From Rachicladosporium sp. CCFEE 5018 (lineage: Eukaryota > Ascomycota > Dothideomycetes > Cladosporiales > Cladosporiaceae), in NCBI GenBank assembly GCA_002077045.2, contig KZ111141.1, forward strand, positions 2,239,919-2,303,918: DNA of 64,000 nt, given 5' to 3'. The notes beneath the pieces were generated by a model, which saw nothing but the letters and a program-made list of their open reading frames with translations, was not told where the DNA came from and made no database searches. A program made the position numbers and the translations under genes. Positions 1-12,957 of the stretch are shown one piece after another (within the stretch, counting starts at the first letter, position 1; each line of letters opens with the position of its first letter).

Positions 1-1193
1 CGCTCGTCACTAGTAGCGGCCTTGGGAGTTTTGCTCGCCATTGGGCCGTGAGACACTTCCTTGCTCATTTGGCTACACGTTCCCGGTGCACGATCGATGT
101 TGAGATCGGTGACGAGTGCCATGGCAAGGTGGATAAGATTCGTGCTCTGCTGACTGTCATGAAGATGCATATGCCACCTAGCAGATGTCAATAGAGCTTC
201 CAATCCTGACGATGAGAGAAGGGCTTACCAGTTCACAACCACTAGGATTCCCTGCAGCAATTCCATACTCTTCTCACTGTTCATCAACATTCTCTCACCC
301 AGCTGCCGCATGACATCCTTACACATCCGGTGACTCCGCGGTAGATCGTCGATAAGTGACACCGCAACAATCGCTTGCATCAGGAAAGGACGCTCCTGTG
401 CGAGCTCCCAGACATCGGTATGTGGCGGCAGAATAACAAATGGATTGTTTGGCGCCATCAATCGCTGATATCGCTCAAACAATCTGCCAGCTTCCTGCAT
501 GCTGATCGTGGTGTCGTCTCTGAGCGCACGAGCAGAGGCAAGGTACTCCGAGGCCGAAGAAAGTACCGTCGGCACGCCACCACCACCATTGTGGTAGGCA
601 CCTGGGCCGTTCGGGTCTTTGTCATCGCAAACTGCTTGGAGGACCTCCTCGACGTGCGATAATCCAGTTGCAGGGCCAGACGCATCGTTATGCGGTTGTG
701 AGTCTGGTGGCGAGAGCTCGCCCGTTTGTTGTTGATGTTGAGCGGAAAGTGCATGGACGAGGTGCTCCAGTTTGTTTTCGAGATTCTCGAGCTGGGCCGT
801 TCGGCTGGGCCAATGTCAGTGACGTCGCGGACATCGTCCTTTTCCTTGCTAGACCTATGAGCGAGGTGCCGGATCGGTACTCATGCGGATCCTTCGGCCC
901 AGGATGTAGAGTGATAGAGTGAACACGATAATAAGAAATATTGTTGCCTACGTGAGCTTCACCGGCTTTCGTCTCCTGACTACATGCTCTTTGGTGTAGC
1001 ATTCCTTCTTTAGCCTCGCACATCTACGGCACTGTCAGCGCTTGCATATGAAGATCCGAGTCTTTGCGTGTTACCTCTCACAGACATCTCCATCGCGCTC
1101 TCTTCTGCACTTCGACTTCGCCTTCGCGCAAGTCTCGCAACTCCGAACGGAGCTCGCGCTGCTCAAGCGCCGAGGCTCGGGTCTAGACTCCAT
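1..1193 (-). CDS. Zn2Cys6 fungal-specific transcription factor (5' part)
   Basis: This encodes the N-terminal part of a zinc binuclear cluster transcriptional regulator, a nuclear DNA-binding protein; its target genes are unknown. Exons as read: 1193-1075, 1023-952, 804-229 and 177 to the window edge. Exon 1 plus exon 2 give the finger C-x2-C-x6-C-x8-C-x2-C-x6-C (CETCAKAKSKC, then CERCARLKKEC across the junction). Exon 3 starts with a short leucine heptad (RTAQLENLENKLEHLVHAL), the usual dimerisation coil behind such fingers. It continues into the fungal regulatory middle region, where NWWHMHLHDSQQ and LAMALVTDLNID are typical. All four exons join in phase. The start at 1193 places the finger about 17 residues from the N-terminus, as is common. 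The C-terminal part lies outside the window. Confidence 0.85.
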
Positions 1194-1708
1194 CCCTTTG
1201 CTGGTGTGTTGCTGCGTTGTGCAATGTTGCTGACTACACGGAATTGTGAAGGACGGCGGACGGAGCTGCAAGTATAAGAAGAGACGATGATTGTGCAGGT
1301 ACTCTGAGATTGGGTATTGGCAATCAGGCGACGTCGGTTTCGCATGTCGTACAGCAGGAGCGGGGAAGGAGGATGCAGTGAGACGCCGCTTCCGTTCCTT
1401 GGTCTTGGCACAGAGGTGCTGTAAGCAATCTTTGAGTGATCTATCCATGCCTCTGTCTCTATGTCGTATACCATGTAAGTTCATGCTATGCTAGCAAGTT
1501 GCGTTGTTAGCAAGTCCTCCTCCAAGGAAAGTAGCGCGACGGCGTCCGACTCAATGTCGCCTTTGGGCAGCAAAAGGTCGCGCAGTCATGTGCCGAACCT
1601 CCAGCAATAACATGTTCAAGCGAACATCAAAGCTGAGCCTTAACGTCCACCGAGCTCCTGTGAGAACCGGTTACTGAGCTGACTATCTGTGCACGGTGTC
1701 AGTGATCT
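1194..1708. other. Intergenic stretch
   Basis: This 515-bp stretch separates the 5' end of the Zn2Cys6 gene from the 3' end of the coiled-coil gene. It must hold the promoter of the former and the polyadenylation region of the latter. I see no further gene or repeat. Confidence 0.6.
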
Positions 1709-4700
1709 TCAATATCCTCGTACTCTGAGCGACTTACTCTTCGAAGCCTTCTTCGCAGTCACAGTACTACGAGACGATCCTCCGGCGAACCTCTGCATAC
1801 GGTTCCCTGCTCCACTGGTCGTAGGTCCGCGGCGGCTCGGATCTACAATACGTGGAAGATCATTGACGGACTGCGAGGAGCCCGACAGTAGGCCGACTCC
1901 ACTCGAGATGCCCTGAGATCTCGTCGCGACATTGCTAGTGGTCTGGCGACGCTTGGCCGTTCCCGGACGCTCGACTTGAGTATCATGAGGTGCGGAACGC
2001 TTGTTGAGATTGGATCTGCCAGCGAGACGCGGATCAACGGGAGCGTACGGTGCGGAAGTACGGTGACTCGGCTTGGCTGAGCCTGCGACAGTATGATACT
2101 GGCTCTGGGAGCGACCACCATGGTCAGGCACGAACGGCGGGGAGCTGCTTTGGTTGCCATCGTTGCCACTCATAGCTGACTGACCACCGGCTATCTTGGC
2201 CTTCTGAGCACGAGTGGGCTCCGGCGTCTTGTACCGATCGGTTGAGGGTAGAGGCTGCAATGCTGTACGAGGGTAGTCGTGCACGCTGCCGTAAGACGCA
2301 GTCCGCTTTGATGCGCTGTTGGGTTTGGCTACTGGCTTGCGGAAGGTGTAGTCCATCTTGGGCGCGGCGGCAACTTGTGGCGCCTCCTCAGTCCGTTGCT
2401 GCGGATCTTCGTAAATGTGGAAGTCTTGTGCGTCAGTTACTGGTAGGGTCGCTATCGATACGCCTCGTCCCTGGGGCTCGTTGACCAATGGCTTTCCAGT
2501 CCATGTGAAGTACCGGCTCTGCGAGGCTACGGCAGTTGCCACCGGGACGTCGGACGACGTAACGGCGTTCTTGAAGTCTGCGAACGTCAGTGAAGCCTCG
2601 TCAAACTGCGTCTCGGGCACATTTTCAGGTAGAGCTCGCGTCGACCCGGAGTCCAGCATCTCGTCGCTGTTCGCCGTGAGAGAAGTTCTGAGCTCGAGTT
2701 GCACCTGTGAATCCTTCGGACAGCTGGCAGCATACCGTCCAAATTGCGACTCCTCCACAACTGGACCAGGCACCTTCGTGAGTGCATTAGCATCGCGTGA
2801 CTTCGGCCGAATCATTTCTGGAGCCAGTATTGGGCCGGTGTTGTGTGCAGAGCGGTCTACCTTGCGACGCTGTCTAGGAGGCATGCTGACAGCACCTGTG
2901 CCCATGTTCGGCGTCTCGTTAGTGCTTGATTGAAGTGCTGGAGCATGAAGCGACGACTGCTGTGGGGTGTCTTCTGTACTGTCGTCTCGTGTCGTGGAGA
3001 ACAGTGCTGAGTCGTTTGACAGTGGTGCTGGTTTCAGCATGTCGGGGCTGGTGTTGGTCCCAGCATTGCGCGCATTGGAGGCTCTGTCATCCACAGCCCG
3101 CTCTGCAGCCTCAAGGGCATTGACAGCCGACTTCTTGGCTTCGACGACGTCGGCCAGGTCTCGACGAGCTTTGTTGAGAGCTTCTTGCCATTTGCTCTCT
3201 TCGTGCGTCCAGCGCTCCTGTACGGTCTGCTTGAATTTGTTGATGTCCTGGACCTTCGCGTCAACATCGTGCTCCGCATCTGCAAGTCGGCTTTGCAAAG
3301 CCTCAACTTGCACACGGTGCTTATCTTCCTCGTCGCGTCGCAAATTCTGAAAGCTCTCTTTCGTCTGTAGAAGCCCGGTGTCAGACTGTGCAAGCTTGTC
3401 ATCAGCCTCGGAAAGCTGTCTTTGCCAGTCTTCTATGGCAGCACCGTGCTCCGATCGCAATCTTTCGATGACTGACTTTGCCGCAGTCTCAGAAGACAAC
3501 GCAGATTCGAGGCGCGCCTTGAGCCCCTTCTCAGAATTAACGAGCATGTCGATCCGGGAGAGCGCATCGTTCCTCGCCGACTCTGCGGCTTCTGTCTCTC
3601 GTCTACTCCCTTCTAGGTCGCGGGAGACTTGAGCGTTGGACTCTTCAAGCTTCGCATGCCGGCTTCGGAGATCATGAGCTTCGGATCTTGCGTCTGCTGT
3701 CGCTTGTCTACACCCATCTCTGTCGCTGGTGAGCTGTCTGTAGGCCTCTTCCTTCTCCGCAAGCTGGTCTCGGAGATTCTCGATCTCGCCAGTGAGGCTT
3801 TTGTTCCTGGTCTCAATCGCATTCTTCTCGTTCGCGGCACTATGTGCCATCTCGAGCTCGGCGTCTTTGCTTTGTAACTCAGCTTTAATTTCTTCAAACT
3901 GCGTCTTGAGATTCGAGTGCACAGTCAATTCGCTCTGCAGTCGCTCAATGTCGCGACTAAGCATCTCTGCTTGTTCAGCCTTCTCGTAGAGTTGCTGCAC
4001 TGCAGTATCACGCTCAGCTGTGACTTCCTTCGCCGCATTGGCGTAAGTTGCTTGCTCCTGTATGCGGAAGCTGGTGGCAGAGTCGGACATGAACCTCACG
4101 CCTTCAGCATACCCCTCCCCTCGAGCCTGCGCAATCTATGCTTTGTGTCAGTAGATTGACATACTTATCTGCCTGCGTTTGACTTACTTGGGTCTCGACT
4201 TCCTCTCGAGTTGGACCCGGACTTGCTGTTGTCGGGGCTGTGACCCGGGGTGCAACACCATCGAAGTTCGCATCGCGCGTCGAAGCATCTTGAATTAGGA
4301 CGTCCTGTGCTGATTTGGCGCTCTCGAGTTGTGTCTCTAGCTCTATGGCACGTTGGAGTGAAGTTTGCAAGCGCTCCGCGAGCTTTGCGTGTTCTTCCTT
4401 GTCAGAGACGTCCTGCTGCTCGACTGTACTCTGCCAGCTGATGAGGTCATGATGTAGAGTCTGCGTGGCACCCATCACGATGCTATTGATCCGTGCGATT
4501 GCCTCGTCATCACTGCGGCTGTCGACGGTAGTAGCGAGAGCGTGGACAGCTTCCTCAACTCTGTTTCTGTTGTCAGTCTTCCGTCTAACAACACGTAAAG
4601 CTTGACTCACTTCGTCACCATAGCTCCAACTTTCTCACTAACAGCTGCACAGTCGCTTGGACTGGCCATAGCCATTTCGTTGAGACTCTTCAGCGTCTGT

Positions 4701-6124
4701 TGCATCGTCTGCAGCTCACGAGTGAGGTTAACTTCTTTGTCTGCAACAGCGCTGAGCTGCGTCTCGAACGTCGCTTGAAGAGTAACGATACTCTCAGCTA
4801 GTGATTTACGCTCAGCACTCTCCAGTTCCACGACCTTTGTCTCAAGGACTTGTATGCTGGTCTTCTGCTCGATGATTTGACTTGCAGCAGTCTCGAGCTT
4901 CGCTAACACATCAGCATGGCTTGATTTGACACCCTGCAGTCTTATCTCCAGGTCTTCTACCGTCCTCTCAGTGTCAATTTTCTCCCCCTCAGCCTTCTCC
5001 AGCAGTTGCGCGGTGGTTTGCAGCTCGTTGATCCTTGACTGAGCAGTGTCACGCAAGTCCTGTATGACATTCGCTGTATCGCGCTGCTCGACCTCACGAT
5101 CTGCATCGGCCTTCTGCTTCTCCTGCTTCAGAGTGCGCAGATCCTCTCGAAGTCTCTGGACTCGACGATCTAGATCAGCGCTAGCCTCGCGAGACGCTGA
5201 GATTTCGGCTTCTAGATATGCACGTTCCTGGTTGAATGCAGAGATCAAGCTCTGCTCTTTCTGACGTAGCTTGTACTCAATGACTCTGAGCAAGTCGTGC
5301 GTGTCGTCATCTGGTGCCGTGCGAGGCGTGACAGAGGGATGTTGGGTGCGAGAGTAATCGCGATGAATCTCCTGCGGTGCTGGCTGAGAAAAGCGAACTT
5401 GTCTAGAAGGTGTTGGCTGAAGTGGCTCGGCAAGGGCTTCATGGTCGATATGCATAGGACGTGCCTGGCCACCGCCATGTGGAGGATCGGCATACTGTTG
5501 CGTGGTTTCAGCTTCATTGTCCAACACATCGATGTCGATGTTCTCGGCATGGTCGTCGTCTGCGCTGCTTGAGGATGACTCAGAGTATATTTGCTGATCA
5601 CATCGCTCTTGATCGTCGAGGAGAGCGATGTCATGGACTGCCTCGGGCAAGGTGTCTCCATATGGCCAGTTTCCGTGAATGGCCATTGAAGGCACGGAAG
5701 GTGCGTTGATCGTCATGCCATCTGCTGCAGGATGCTTGTCGACAGGCTGGGGGTTTTGCGTCTTCTCCGCGCTAGTCGTGTTGGGCAGCTGCTCGTACGA
5801 GTCCGAAGGACGCTCCACAGTCGCTCTAAGGTGACTAGAGTAAACTTCATTACGGACCTCGACAGCGTCCGAATAAGACGCCTCGGAGTGGGCGTCAGGT
5901 TCATCATCGCTGTACGGTCCATCGACGTGATCATATGTCTCGGAAGAGTGCTGGGTGTCTGCTTCCAGTGCCAGTGGCTCATCCTGCATATCCGAGCTTC
6001 CATCGTCCGCCTCAGACGTGCCGGCTTCGTTGTCCTGTCGGAGATCTGCTCCAGTATCAGTCCAATTAAGAGGCCCAGTACGACTTTCGAATGCAGCGGC
6101 ATCGGCTCCCGAATCTTCAGCCAT
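1709..6124 (-). CDS. Large coiled-coil protein of unknown function (1439 aa)
   Basis: Three exons (6124-4611, 4566-4188, 4135-1709) join in phase to 4320 nt, giving 1439 residues. Intron 1 is only 44 nt. The first ~270 residues are acidic and low-complexity (many D, E, S). From about residue 290 to 830 the sequence is almost entirely heptad-rich coiled coil (E/Q/K/L/A). The last ~600 residues are disordered, with S/P/T/Q, scattered R/K and a basic tail (KKASKSKSLRVRGY). Short islands such as VPETQFDEASLTFADF and VVEESQFG look conserved, because they stand out from the surrounding simple sequence. The architecture suits a scaffold or cytoskeletal/chromosomal structural protein, but I do not recognise the family and assign no role. 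The ATG at 6124 (MAEDSGADAA) was preferred over an in-frame ATG 30 codons upstream because the acidic domain begins there. Confidence 0.8.
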
Positions 6125-7496
6125 GATATCGAGTGTGAACCTGATGCTTGTGATCGAAGGGTATGAAATATGAAATACGAGCCAGCTACGAGGGCGAGTA
6201 ACACCACATAACACCTCGCATCATCTCATTGGTACCGTATGAATTGACCATGAAAGATGGGAAGTGTGGTGCAGTTGTGTAAGAAAGTCGAGCATGAAGT
6301 CGAGATAAGGTTCAGGCAGCCAGAGAGCGACTTCCTTCAATGGTGAAGGAGAGACCACGCGCCTTGGGAACTGATTGTATGTGTGACGTCTTACATGATT
6401 GAGAAATCAACTTATCTTATCTCCCTACCTCCGCTCTTGAAAAGGTCTGAATGTCTCGATTGCGAAGATTCCTCGCTTGTGGGTTGACACAGCACACCGC
6501 GGAAACGTGATCTCTGAATGAGGTGCCGTGGAGAGGCGAGGCTACGAACCGCAGAAGCTACGTTATCTTTCGACGATGTAGCGAGAGCAGATTGACCCTC
6601 GCGGCGCACTCGACATTAGCATATGGATCTTTGAAATGTCAGAAGAGCGGGAGTACCTCATTACTTCAAGAACTGGTCCCATGCTTCTGCATTCACTTAC
6701 TTCCACGATCCGAGACTGGCGTTGCCTCATTGAGTGTCGCCGAAAGCGACTTCAGATCTTGATCCCACTCTGATGACCTACGAAGTGATCAAGGCTGTTC
6801 GGGGTTCGCATCGCTGATGCAGCCTCTGGTCAACGTGGCCTAGACCACCAGGACAATCAACGACATCAGCTACCAACAAGTCTGACCTCTGGACACGCGC
6901 AGCGAGATCGCTTCTCGAGTCAAGAGCTGGCCGCCAGCAAAGATTGAGCCAGAGATCATGGGCGAACGCAAAAGTGGCACGGCTGAACTCATCTGGTTCG
7001 CACCGTGGGTGCCAAGCCGTGTCATGCGCGTTCCTGCATTGAGTGTGCCTCGGCGGCGACTGCCATCATCACGGCATTATTGTGCCAAGCAGAGATGTAG
7101 CAGGGAGTTTCGTCCAGACAGAGAAGTCACGACAGAACTCAGCACGCCGGGCTCATCACATCACGATGGTCCGTGCCTGGACGCGACCAATCGAACTTCA
7201 CATCTACCCTCGACCTCGCCCTCTAACCGCCCATCGACGCCAAGCCGTCGCCATCTGCGTGGCGGTGCCGACTTGGAGACAGTCCGGACAGCAAGACCTC
7301 CTGCGTCAGAGTGCCGGGTTGGGCGCTTGCACAGTAGCATTAGCAAAGCACGTGAATACGGTGAGTTGGCCCTCTGGCCTCGAGTCTCTTCCCTCAAGTC
7401 TCTGTTCGTATCTGTCTTCCGCGCTATTGACGCTCTTGAACGGTCTTGCCCTCCATTCTTGACGCGAAATCTGCGCGTACACGGCTGTACCTAACG
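6125..7496. other. Divergent intergenic region
   Basis: About 1.4 kb lies between two divergent genes, so it should hold both promoters. The open frames here (for example one of 178 codons ending at 7494) have arginine/serine/proline-heavy, feature-less translations. I read them as chance frames. Confidence 0.55.
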
Positions 7497-8371
7497 ATGC
7501 GATCTCTGTTCCTCACTCTCGTCCTGGCGCTGGCGCCCTTTATTCGCGCTCAAGGGAACGTCGCAACAGTCGTTGTCTACGTTACGGCAGACTCAACACC
7601 TGCAGCAGCCCCAACAGTGCTCCAACAAATTGCGACATCAACCACGCCTGCGGATCTCCCGAGCTCGACCTTCGCCACCCAGACTAGCAGCGTTGATTCG
7701 ATATCATCAGCGGCATCCTCTACACCTTCAGCGTCGAGCGCTGCAGGCGGCACCGAGTATAACGCGCCAGGCAGCGCTGGCTCCGCATCCTCTGGCTCCG
7801 ACCTCGGCGCCTCGGGCTCGGATGGTGGGAATTCTTTCAGTCTCTCCAAAGGCGCGATAGCAGGCATAATCGTGGTCGTAGTTCTCGTAGCCCTTTTCGG
7901 CAGTAAGCCATCCCTGCCCCAAATCCAGCCCGTGTCCTCCCGTGCGAACGGTACTGACATTCTCTTCTCTTTGTAGTCGCCAGCACAATCCTCTTCGTCG
8001 TCGCAAAACGCCGCTATTGGACGATCAGGGAAACCCTCCGCCGCGGCTCTCGCCGCCTCACAGGCCGCGGACCCACAGCCCCTCCTTCATCCTCCCGAAA
8101 AGGCGGCGTCATGATAGCCGATCGCGGGAGTCGTAAAGCTATCCGGATTGACTCACCGCAGCGGCAGCCACAGAGAGGCGGGCTGGAGGGGAAAGGATGG
8201 GGACATAAGAGGGGGATGGTCGTGGAGGGTAGAGAGCGGGGAGGAGATTTGGAGAAGGGGAAGATGCCGGGGTTGGGGAATCGGGAGGTGAGGGCGTTGG
8301 ATGGGAGAGGGGCGGGAGCGAGGAAGGAGACGGGGTGGGTTGGGAAGGTGTGGGGTGGGGGGTGGAAGTGA
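7497..8371 (+). CDS. Single-pass Ser/Ala-rich membrane protein (Mid2/Skg6-like)
   Basis: Two exons (7497-7902, 7977-8371) give 266 residues. A clear signal peptide (MRSLFLTLVLALAPFIRAQG) is followed by ~100 extracellular residues rich in Ser, Ala, Thr and Gly, expected to be O-glycosylated. A transmembrane segment begins with KGAIAGIIVVVVLVALFG; the intron falls inside it, and the helix continues as IASTILFVVAKRRYW with basic stop-transfer residues. The cytosolic tail (~120 residues) is very basic, Gly/Arg-rich and disordered. The layout matches fungal Mid2/Wsc/Skg6-type surface proteins, some of which sense cell-wall stress, but no Cys-rich WSC domain is present, so the sensor role is inference. 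The tail has strong G-over-C skew on the coding strand. The 3' end lies only 34 bp from the convergent BCKDHA-type gene. Confidence 0.75.
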
Positions 8372-8405
8372 TGAAGTCAATGGTGGTGCCGTGAAAGTGT
8401 ATAAT

Positions 8406-9857
8406 CTATGTATCCTGCCGACTCGGCCAACCCGGCGCTAAACTCTCAAGCCCGCCTTCAAACTGCTCAACATCGTACTCTCCCGGATACCTCTCCACCA
8501 CATCCTTCAACTTCGCCATCTGCTCGACCTGCTCCTCCGTCATCTCTTCATAAACATCTTCCATCAAATTCCTCAGCGCCGGATGCCGTTCTTTCTCAGC
8601 CTTCCGATACGCCTCCAACACCCCCTTCCTAGCCTCACTCCGCAGCACCTTCTCCTTCTCCCCATCCCAGATCCCCTTCCCCTCCATCCACTTCCGCATC
8701 CTGGCTATGGGATTGTCTCTCCGTTTCCAGTCCTCGACTTCGGCTTTGGCGCGGTAGGCGAAGCTGTCGTCGGACGTGGAGTGGTGGGAGACGCGGTAGG
8801 ACATGGCTTCGAGCAGCACCGGTTTGCCGCCATCGCTGAGAGCGAGCTCGCGCGCTCGAGAAGTGGCTTTTCGCACGGCAAGGATGTCGTTACCATCCAC
8901 GCGGATGGTGTCGATGCCGTAGCCTACACCGCGTGAAGCTATGCCGTCGCCGCGGTATTGTTCCAAGGTTGGTGTTGAGATGGCGTAACCGTTGTTACGG
9001 CAGATGAAGATTATCGGACAAGATCGCGTGGCTGCGATATTTAGACCAGCGTGGAAGTCGCCTTCTGATGCGGCGCCGTCGCCGAAGTAGCAAGCTACTA
9101 CTCTTTGCTCTGCGGTAGGATTGGCTTGGTTCTGCAGCTTTACGGCGTACGCGCCTCCTGCAGCCTGAGGGATCTGCGTTGCGAGGGGAGAGGAGATAGT
9201 GTGCAGATGCAGCTTCGAGGAGCCGTAGTGTACAGGCATGTTCCGGCCTTTGCCTGGGTCTTTCGTGGTTGCGAAAAGCTGTGCCATGAAATCGTCCATC
9301 GTGAAGCCGCGGTACTGGAAGATGCCTTGCTCACGGTACTGCGTGAAGACTGGATCGTTTGGTGAAAGTGCCGAGGCAGACCCAACAGCAATGCCTTCCT
9401 CGCCTGCGGAGACCATGTAGAAGGATACGCGGCCTTGGCGTTGGGCGTCGAACATGATTAGGTCCATGACGGAAACAGTGACCATGTCTTTGTAGAGACG
9501 GAGAGCTTCCTCGTCTGAGATCGTTAGGGTCTCGGCGTTAGGGTCAACTATGGCGCCGTCTTGGTCCAATACTCTGTACGTGGGCATTGCATCGTCCTCG
9601 CCGGCTCGCGAGAATGCGAGCTTGGTTGTGAACTTGCTGTTTATTGCGCCTGGGAACTGAATGCTACGCAGATGTTAGCCTTCGTCTTGTTCCTTGGAAC
9701 ATGTTTGCAGTGCGTACCGGTCTGATCCTTGCCTCTGCGACAGCTTCGACTGCGATCGTCGTTGGCATCGGAGGCACACATGTCCACGGGAAGCTCGTGT
9801 CGACGATACAGCAATGGATGCGCGTCTTGCGACTCGCGACAGGGCTTTAGAAGCCAT
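8406..9857 (-). CDS. BCKDHA: Branched-chain 2-oxoacid dehydrogenase E1 alpha subunit, mitochondrial
   Basis: Alpha subunit of the thiamine-diphosphate-dependent E1 of the branched-chain 2-oxoacid dehydrogenase complex. It decarboxylates the 2-oxo acids of Val, Leu and Ile in the mitochondrial matrix and pairs with an E1 beta encoded elsewhere. Exons 9857-9718 and 9663-8406 give 465 residues, normal for the family. Exon 1 is an Arg/Ser-rich mitochondrial presequence (MASKALSRVARRAS). The mature region starts near IQFPGAINSKFTTKL. The ThDP motif is exact: GDG, 26 residues, then NN. The regulatory phosphorylation loop YRVSHHSTSDDSFAYR is preserved, suggesting control by a kinase/phosphatase pair. 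It shares a ~0.7-kb divergent promoter region with HSE1. Confidence 0.95.
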
Positions 9858-10571
9858 GGTGCTTCGATATTACCAACTACATGTTTTCATTCACGAAGAA
9901 AGAGACTACACTCTGCGTCGCTTACCCTCGGCTTCTGGCTTTGGTGATGTCCCTTGCAGATGGACTACCCCACGCTTGCGAAAGAGGCTCTGCGGCTTTT
10001 CAACGTGGTTGTGGGGAAGAGATCTGTCTTGAGTCATGTCGCACGGCCGTTTGCATGCGTTCGCTTTAATCTCCCATGGCGGGCGTAGGACCTTTGTACC
10101 ATAGATGAGCGTCGTAGCATGTTCCCCCAAGTCACCATGCTCTGGGTGAGATTTTAGAGGTAGATAGCTTTGGAGACATCATATCTGCCAGCGCGTAGTT
10201 CCAGAGCTTGTCGAAGCGGAGTGTTCGAGATCGTCCACTCGATTTGTTTTCATCACTCAATAATGGGTGAGGTCATGGCATACAGCAGAGTCTGCTCGCG
10301 AGCAACATCGAGTCGCAAAGGCAAGGTCTTCGGAGTCGATGCCATGGAGATCATTCAAGGAAATGTTATGAAACAAGACTACGCCTGTGCAATATAGCCG
10401 GACAGACATTTGGCAGAGGCGATGACGCAGCAGCCTCGTGCTCTCTGTGGCGGTGCGACTTTGTACTGGCCGAGCTGTTGGTACATTTGAGGTACTGTAC
10501 AAGCTCAAGGCTTCTCTATTCCACCAAACCTCTCGCCTGCCGCCGTGACATTGCCATAGTGTACAGTAATC
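9858..10571. other. Divergent promoter region (BCKDHA-type / HSE1)
   Basis: This 714-bp stretch lies between the start codons of two divergent genes. No convincing open reading frame, RNA gene or repeat was seen; it presumably carries both promoters. Confidence 0.55.
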
Positions 10572-12708
10572 ATGTTCCGCGCAGCAACATCGCCCATGGA
10601 GGCGTCAGTGGGTGAGTTATTCTCCAGCACAAGGCTACCATATATGAGCAGCTACTGACATCCTTCCCAGTCAAGGCCACAGACGAGGCGCTCGTCGCCG
10701 AAGACTGGTCACTCATCCTCGACATCTGCGATCGCGTCTCCACAACCCCTCAAGGACCATCCCAAGCAGTCTCCGCACTGATCAAGCGACTGGCACATCG
10801 AAATGCAAACGTGCAGCTCTACACGCTCGAGCTCGCGAACGCTCTGTCACAGAACTGTGGCCCTGAGCTCCATCGCGAACTCGCTTCCAAAGCCTTCACA
10901 GATGCCTTACTACGACTGGCCAGCGACAGGAACAGCCACACGCAGGTCAAGCAGAAGGTATTCGAGCGCATGGCAGGTTGGACGGAGCAGTTCAAGGGCA
11001 GCCATGAGCTAGGCATCATGGAGCAGAGCTACGGGAAGCTCAAGACCAGCCAGCCCGGCTTGATGCCGCCAAGCAAGCCAGTCAAGCAGCAGATCAGCGG
11101 GGATGATCGGAGGAAGGAGGAAGAGGAGCTGCAGATGGCGCTCGCGTTGAGTGTGCAGGAAAGCAAAGCACCAGCTGCGCAGACGAATGGCAGTGTGGGC
11201 GATGATAGTCAGCCACAGCCCGCGCAGACTGCGCCGGGAGCACAGGCGCAGGGGACTACGGCTGCGACAGTCAGTCGCGTGAGGGCGTTATATGACTTTA
11301 CGCCTTCCGAGGCAGGCGAGCTGGCGTTCAAGAAGAACGACATCATTGCCGTATTGGAAAGTGTATACAAGGACTGGTGGAAGGGAAGTCTGCGAGGGCA
11401 GACGGGTATCTTCCCGCTGAACTATGTGGAGAAGTTGAAAGATCCTACCAAGGAAGAGCTGGAGCGGGATGCCGACATGGAGTCCGAGGTCTTCGGTGAG
11501 GTCAGAAATGTGGAGAAGCTGCTTGCGCTATTGAGCACAGAGACTGGTAGTGGCAGGCGAGGAGAGAGGGAGGAAGACGAGATCGCCGACTTGTATCAGA
11601 GGACTGTGAGCATACGGCCGAAGTTGGTGGAATTGATTGGGAAGTACTCGCAGAAGAAAGGTGAGCTCAATGCTGTATTCATGCGAGTGTACGACAGTAC
11701 TGACAAGCAGCAGACGACTTCACACAATTGAACGAGAAGTTCATCAAAGCACGTCGAGACTACGAGGCACTACTCGAAGCCTCGATGTCGCAGCCTCAAC
11801 GCTACCAACAACAATACCCAGTACGCCAACCTCCCCGACAAGGCATGCCTCCACCACACATGTACCCACCTCAGCAACACCAACAACCCTACGGAACCCA
11901 GCTACCTCCCGCCGGATACCCACCACAAGGTGGCCCTCCACCTCAGAACTTCGCACCATACGCCTCGCAAAGTAGCACTCACCTCCCGCCACCCCAGCAA
12001 CCACAGCAAGAGCTACCTCGCTTCTACTCCCCCGCACCTCCTTCCGAGGCACCACCACAACAGCAATCTCAGCCCGCCTACCCCTCACCCTACCCGCCAT
12101 CAGCAGGCGCGGCACCCAAACCAGCGTCGGCGCCCTTCCACTTCATTCCCGGTGGCGTTCAGCCTCCCCCTCCGCAGCAAGACCCTCAACTCCGCCGCAA
12201 ACCCTCGCCGCAAACCTCAGATCCATATGCCCAGCCACCGCAACAACAACAACTCCCACCCCCACACCTCCAACAACAGCAATTCCAAGGCCAGATCCGC
12301 CCAAACTCAATCCACACCCTAAACTCCGGAAACCCACAAGAATTGGCGACAGGCGGCTATGAATCGCCCATCGATAATCGGCACTCGTATCCTCCCGCGC
12401 AGCAACAGCAGCCGCAGTACGCACCTCCTGGGCCCCCGGTAGAGGGACACGGGTATGATCCTTATGCGCACGCGCCGCCTCCACAGCAAGTGCCGGGCCA
12501 GAGGAGCGATTTGCAGGGTTTGCCGAGTCGGCAGAGGACGCATAGTTTTGAGAGTCCGAGTAGTGCTTATAGTCAGCATCCGCCGCAAGGGGACCTCGGG
12601 CAAGGGCAAGGGGGTTATCAGGCTTATCAGCCACAGCCTCAAGGGCTCGGTGCAGCGCCTGGGGTAGGACAGGGCGGCGCGGGGGATCCGGGGGATTACT
12701 ACAGGTAG
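10572..12708 (+). CDS. HSE1: ESCRT-0 subunit Hse1 (VHS-UIM-SH3-GAT protein)
   Basis: Hse1 pairs with Vps27 as ESCRT-0 on endosomes, binding ubiquitinated cargo for sorting into multivesicular bodies. Exons 10572-10611, 10671-11660 and 11714-12708 give 674 residues. Order: VHS domain (about 5-145; KATDEALVAEDWSLILDICD), ubiquitin-interacting motif (about 164-180; EEEELQMALALSVQES), SH3 domain (about 215-270; RALYDFTPSEAGELAF and GIFPLNYVEKL), then the GAT/coiled-coil Vps27-binding region (about 285-395). The remainder is a long Pro/Gln-rich tail to the C-terminus. The last intron was placed so that the conserved KKDDFTQLNEKF is restored; reading straight through gives a premature stop. The Gln-rich tail comes from impure CAG/CAA runs and may vary in length between strains. 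Confidence 0.95.
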
Positions 12709-12957
12709 TCGATGAGATGTATGCCATTGAAACCTAACCGACCACTCTGTGTATTTCATGGTGTTTCTCGGAATATGAAGAACCTCTATGCACACCGCCC
12801 CTCGCCTCCCGCTACTGCATGCTCCATGCTCTTCGCACTGTCCGCAACCTCCCCCTCATTCACCACTTCCACCGCTTCACCATTGCCTCCTCTCCCACTT
12901 TTCCAGCCCCACAGCCCACGCTACCCTGCCCTGGTCGTCCACATCCACTCCCAACTC

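Noticed and set aside
11661..11713. Stop codon after the SH3 region of HSE1
   Set aside because: It comes from reading through an intron; splicing restores KKDDFTQLNEKF and the Pro/Gln-rich tail.
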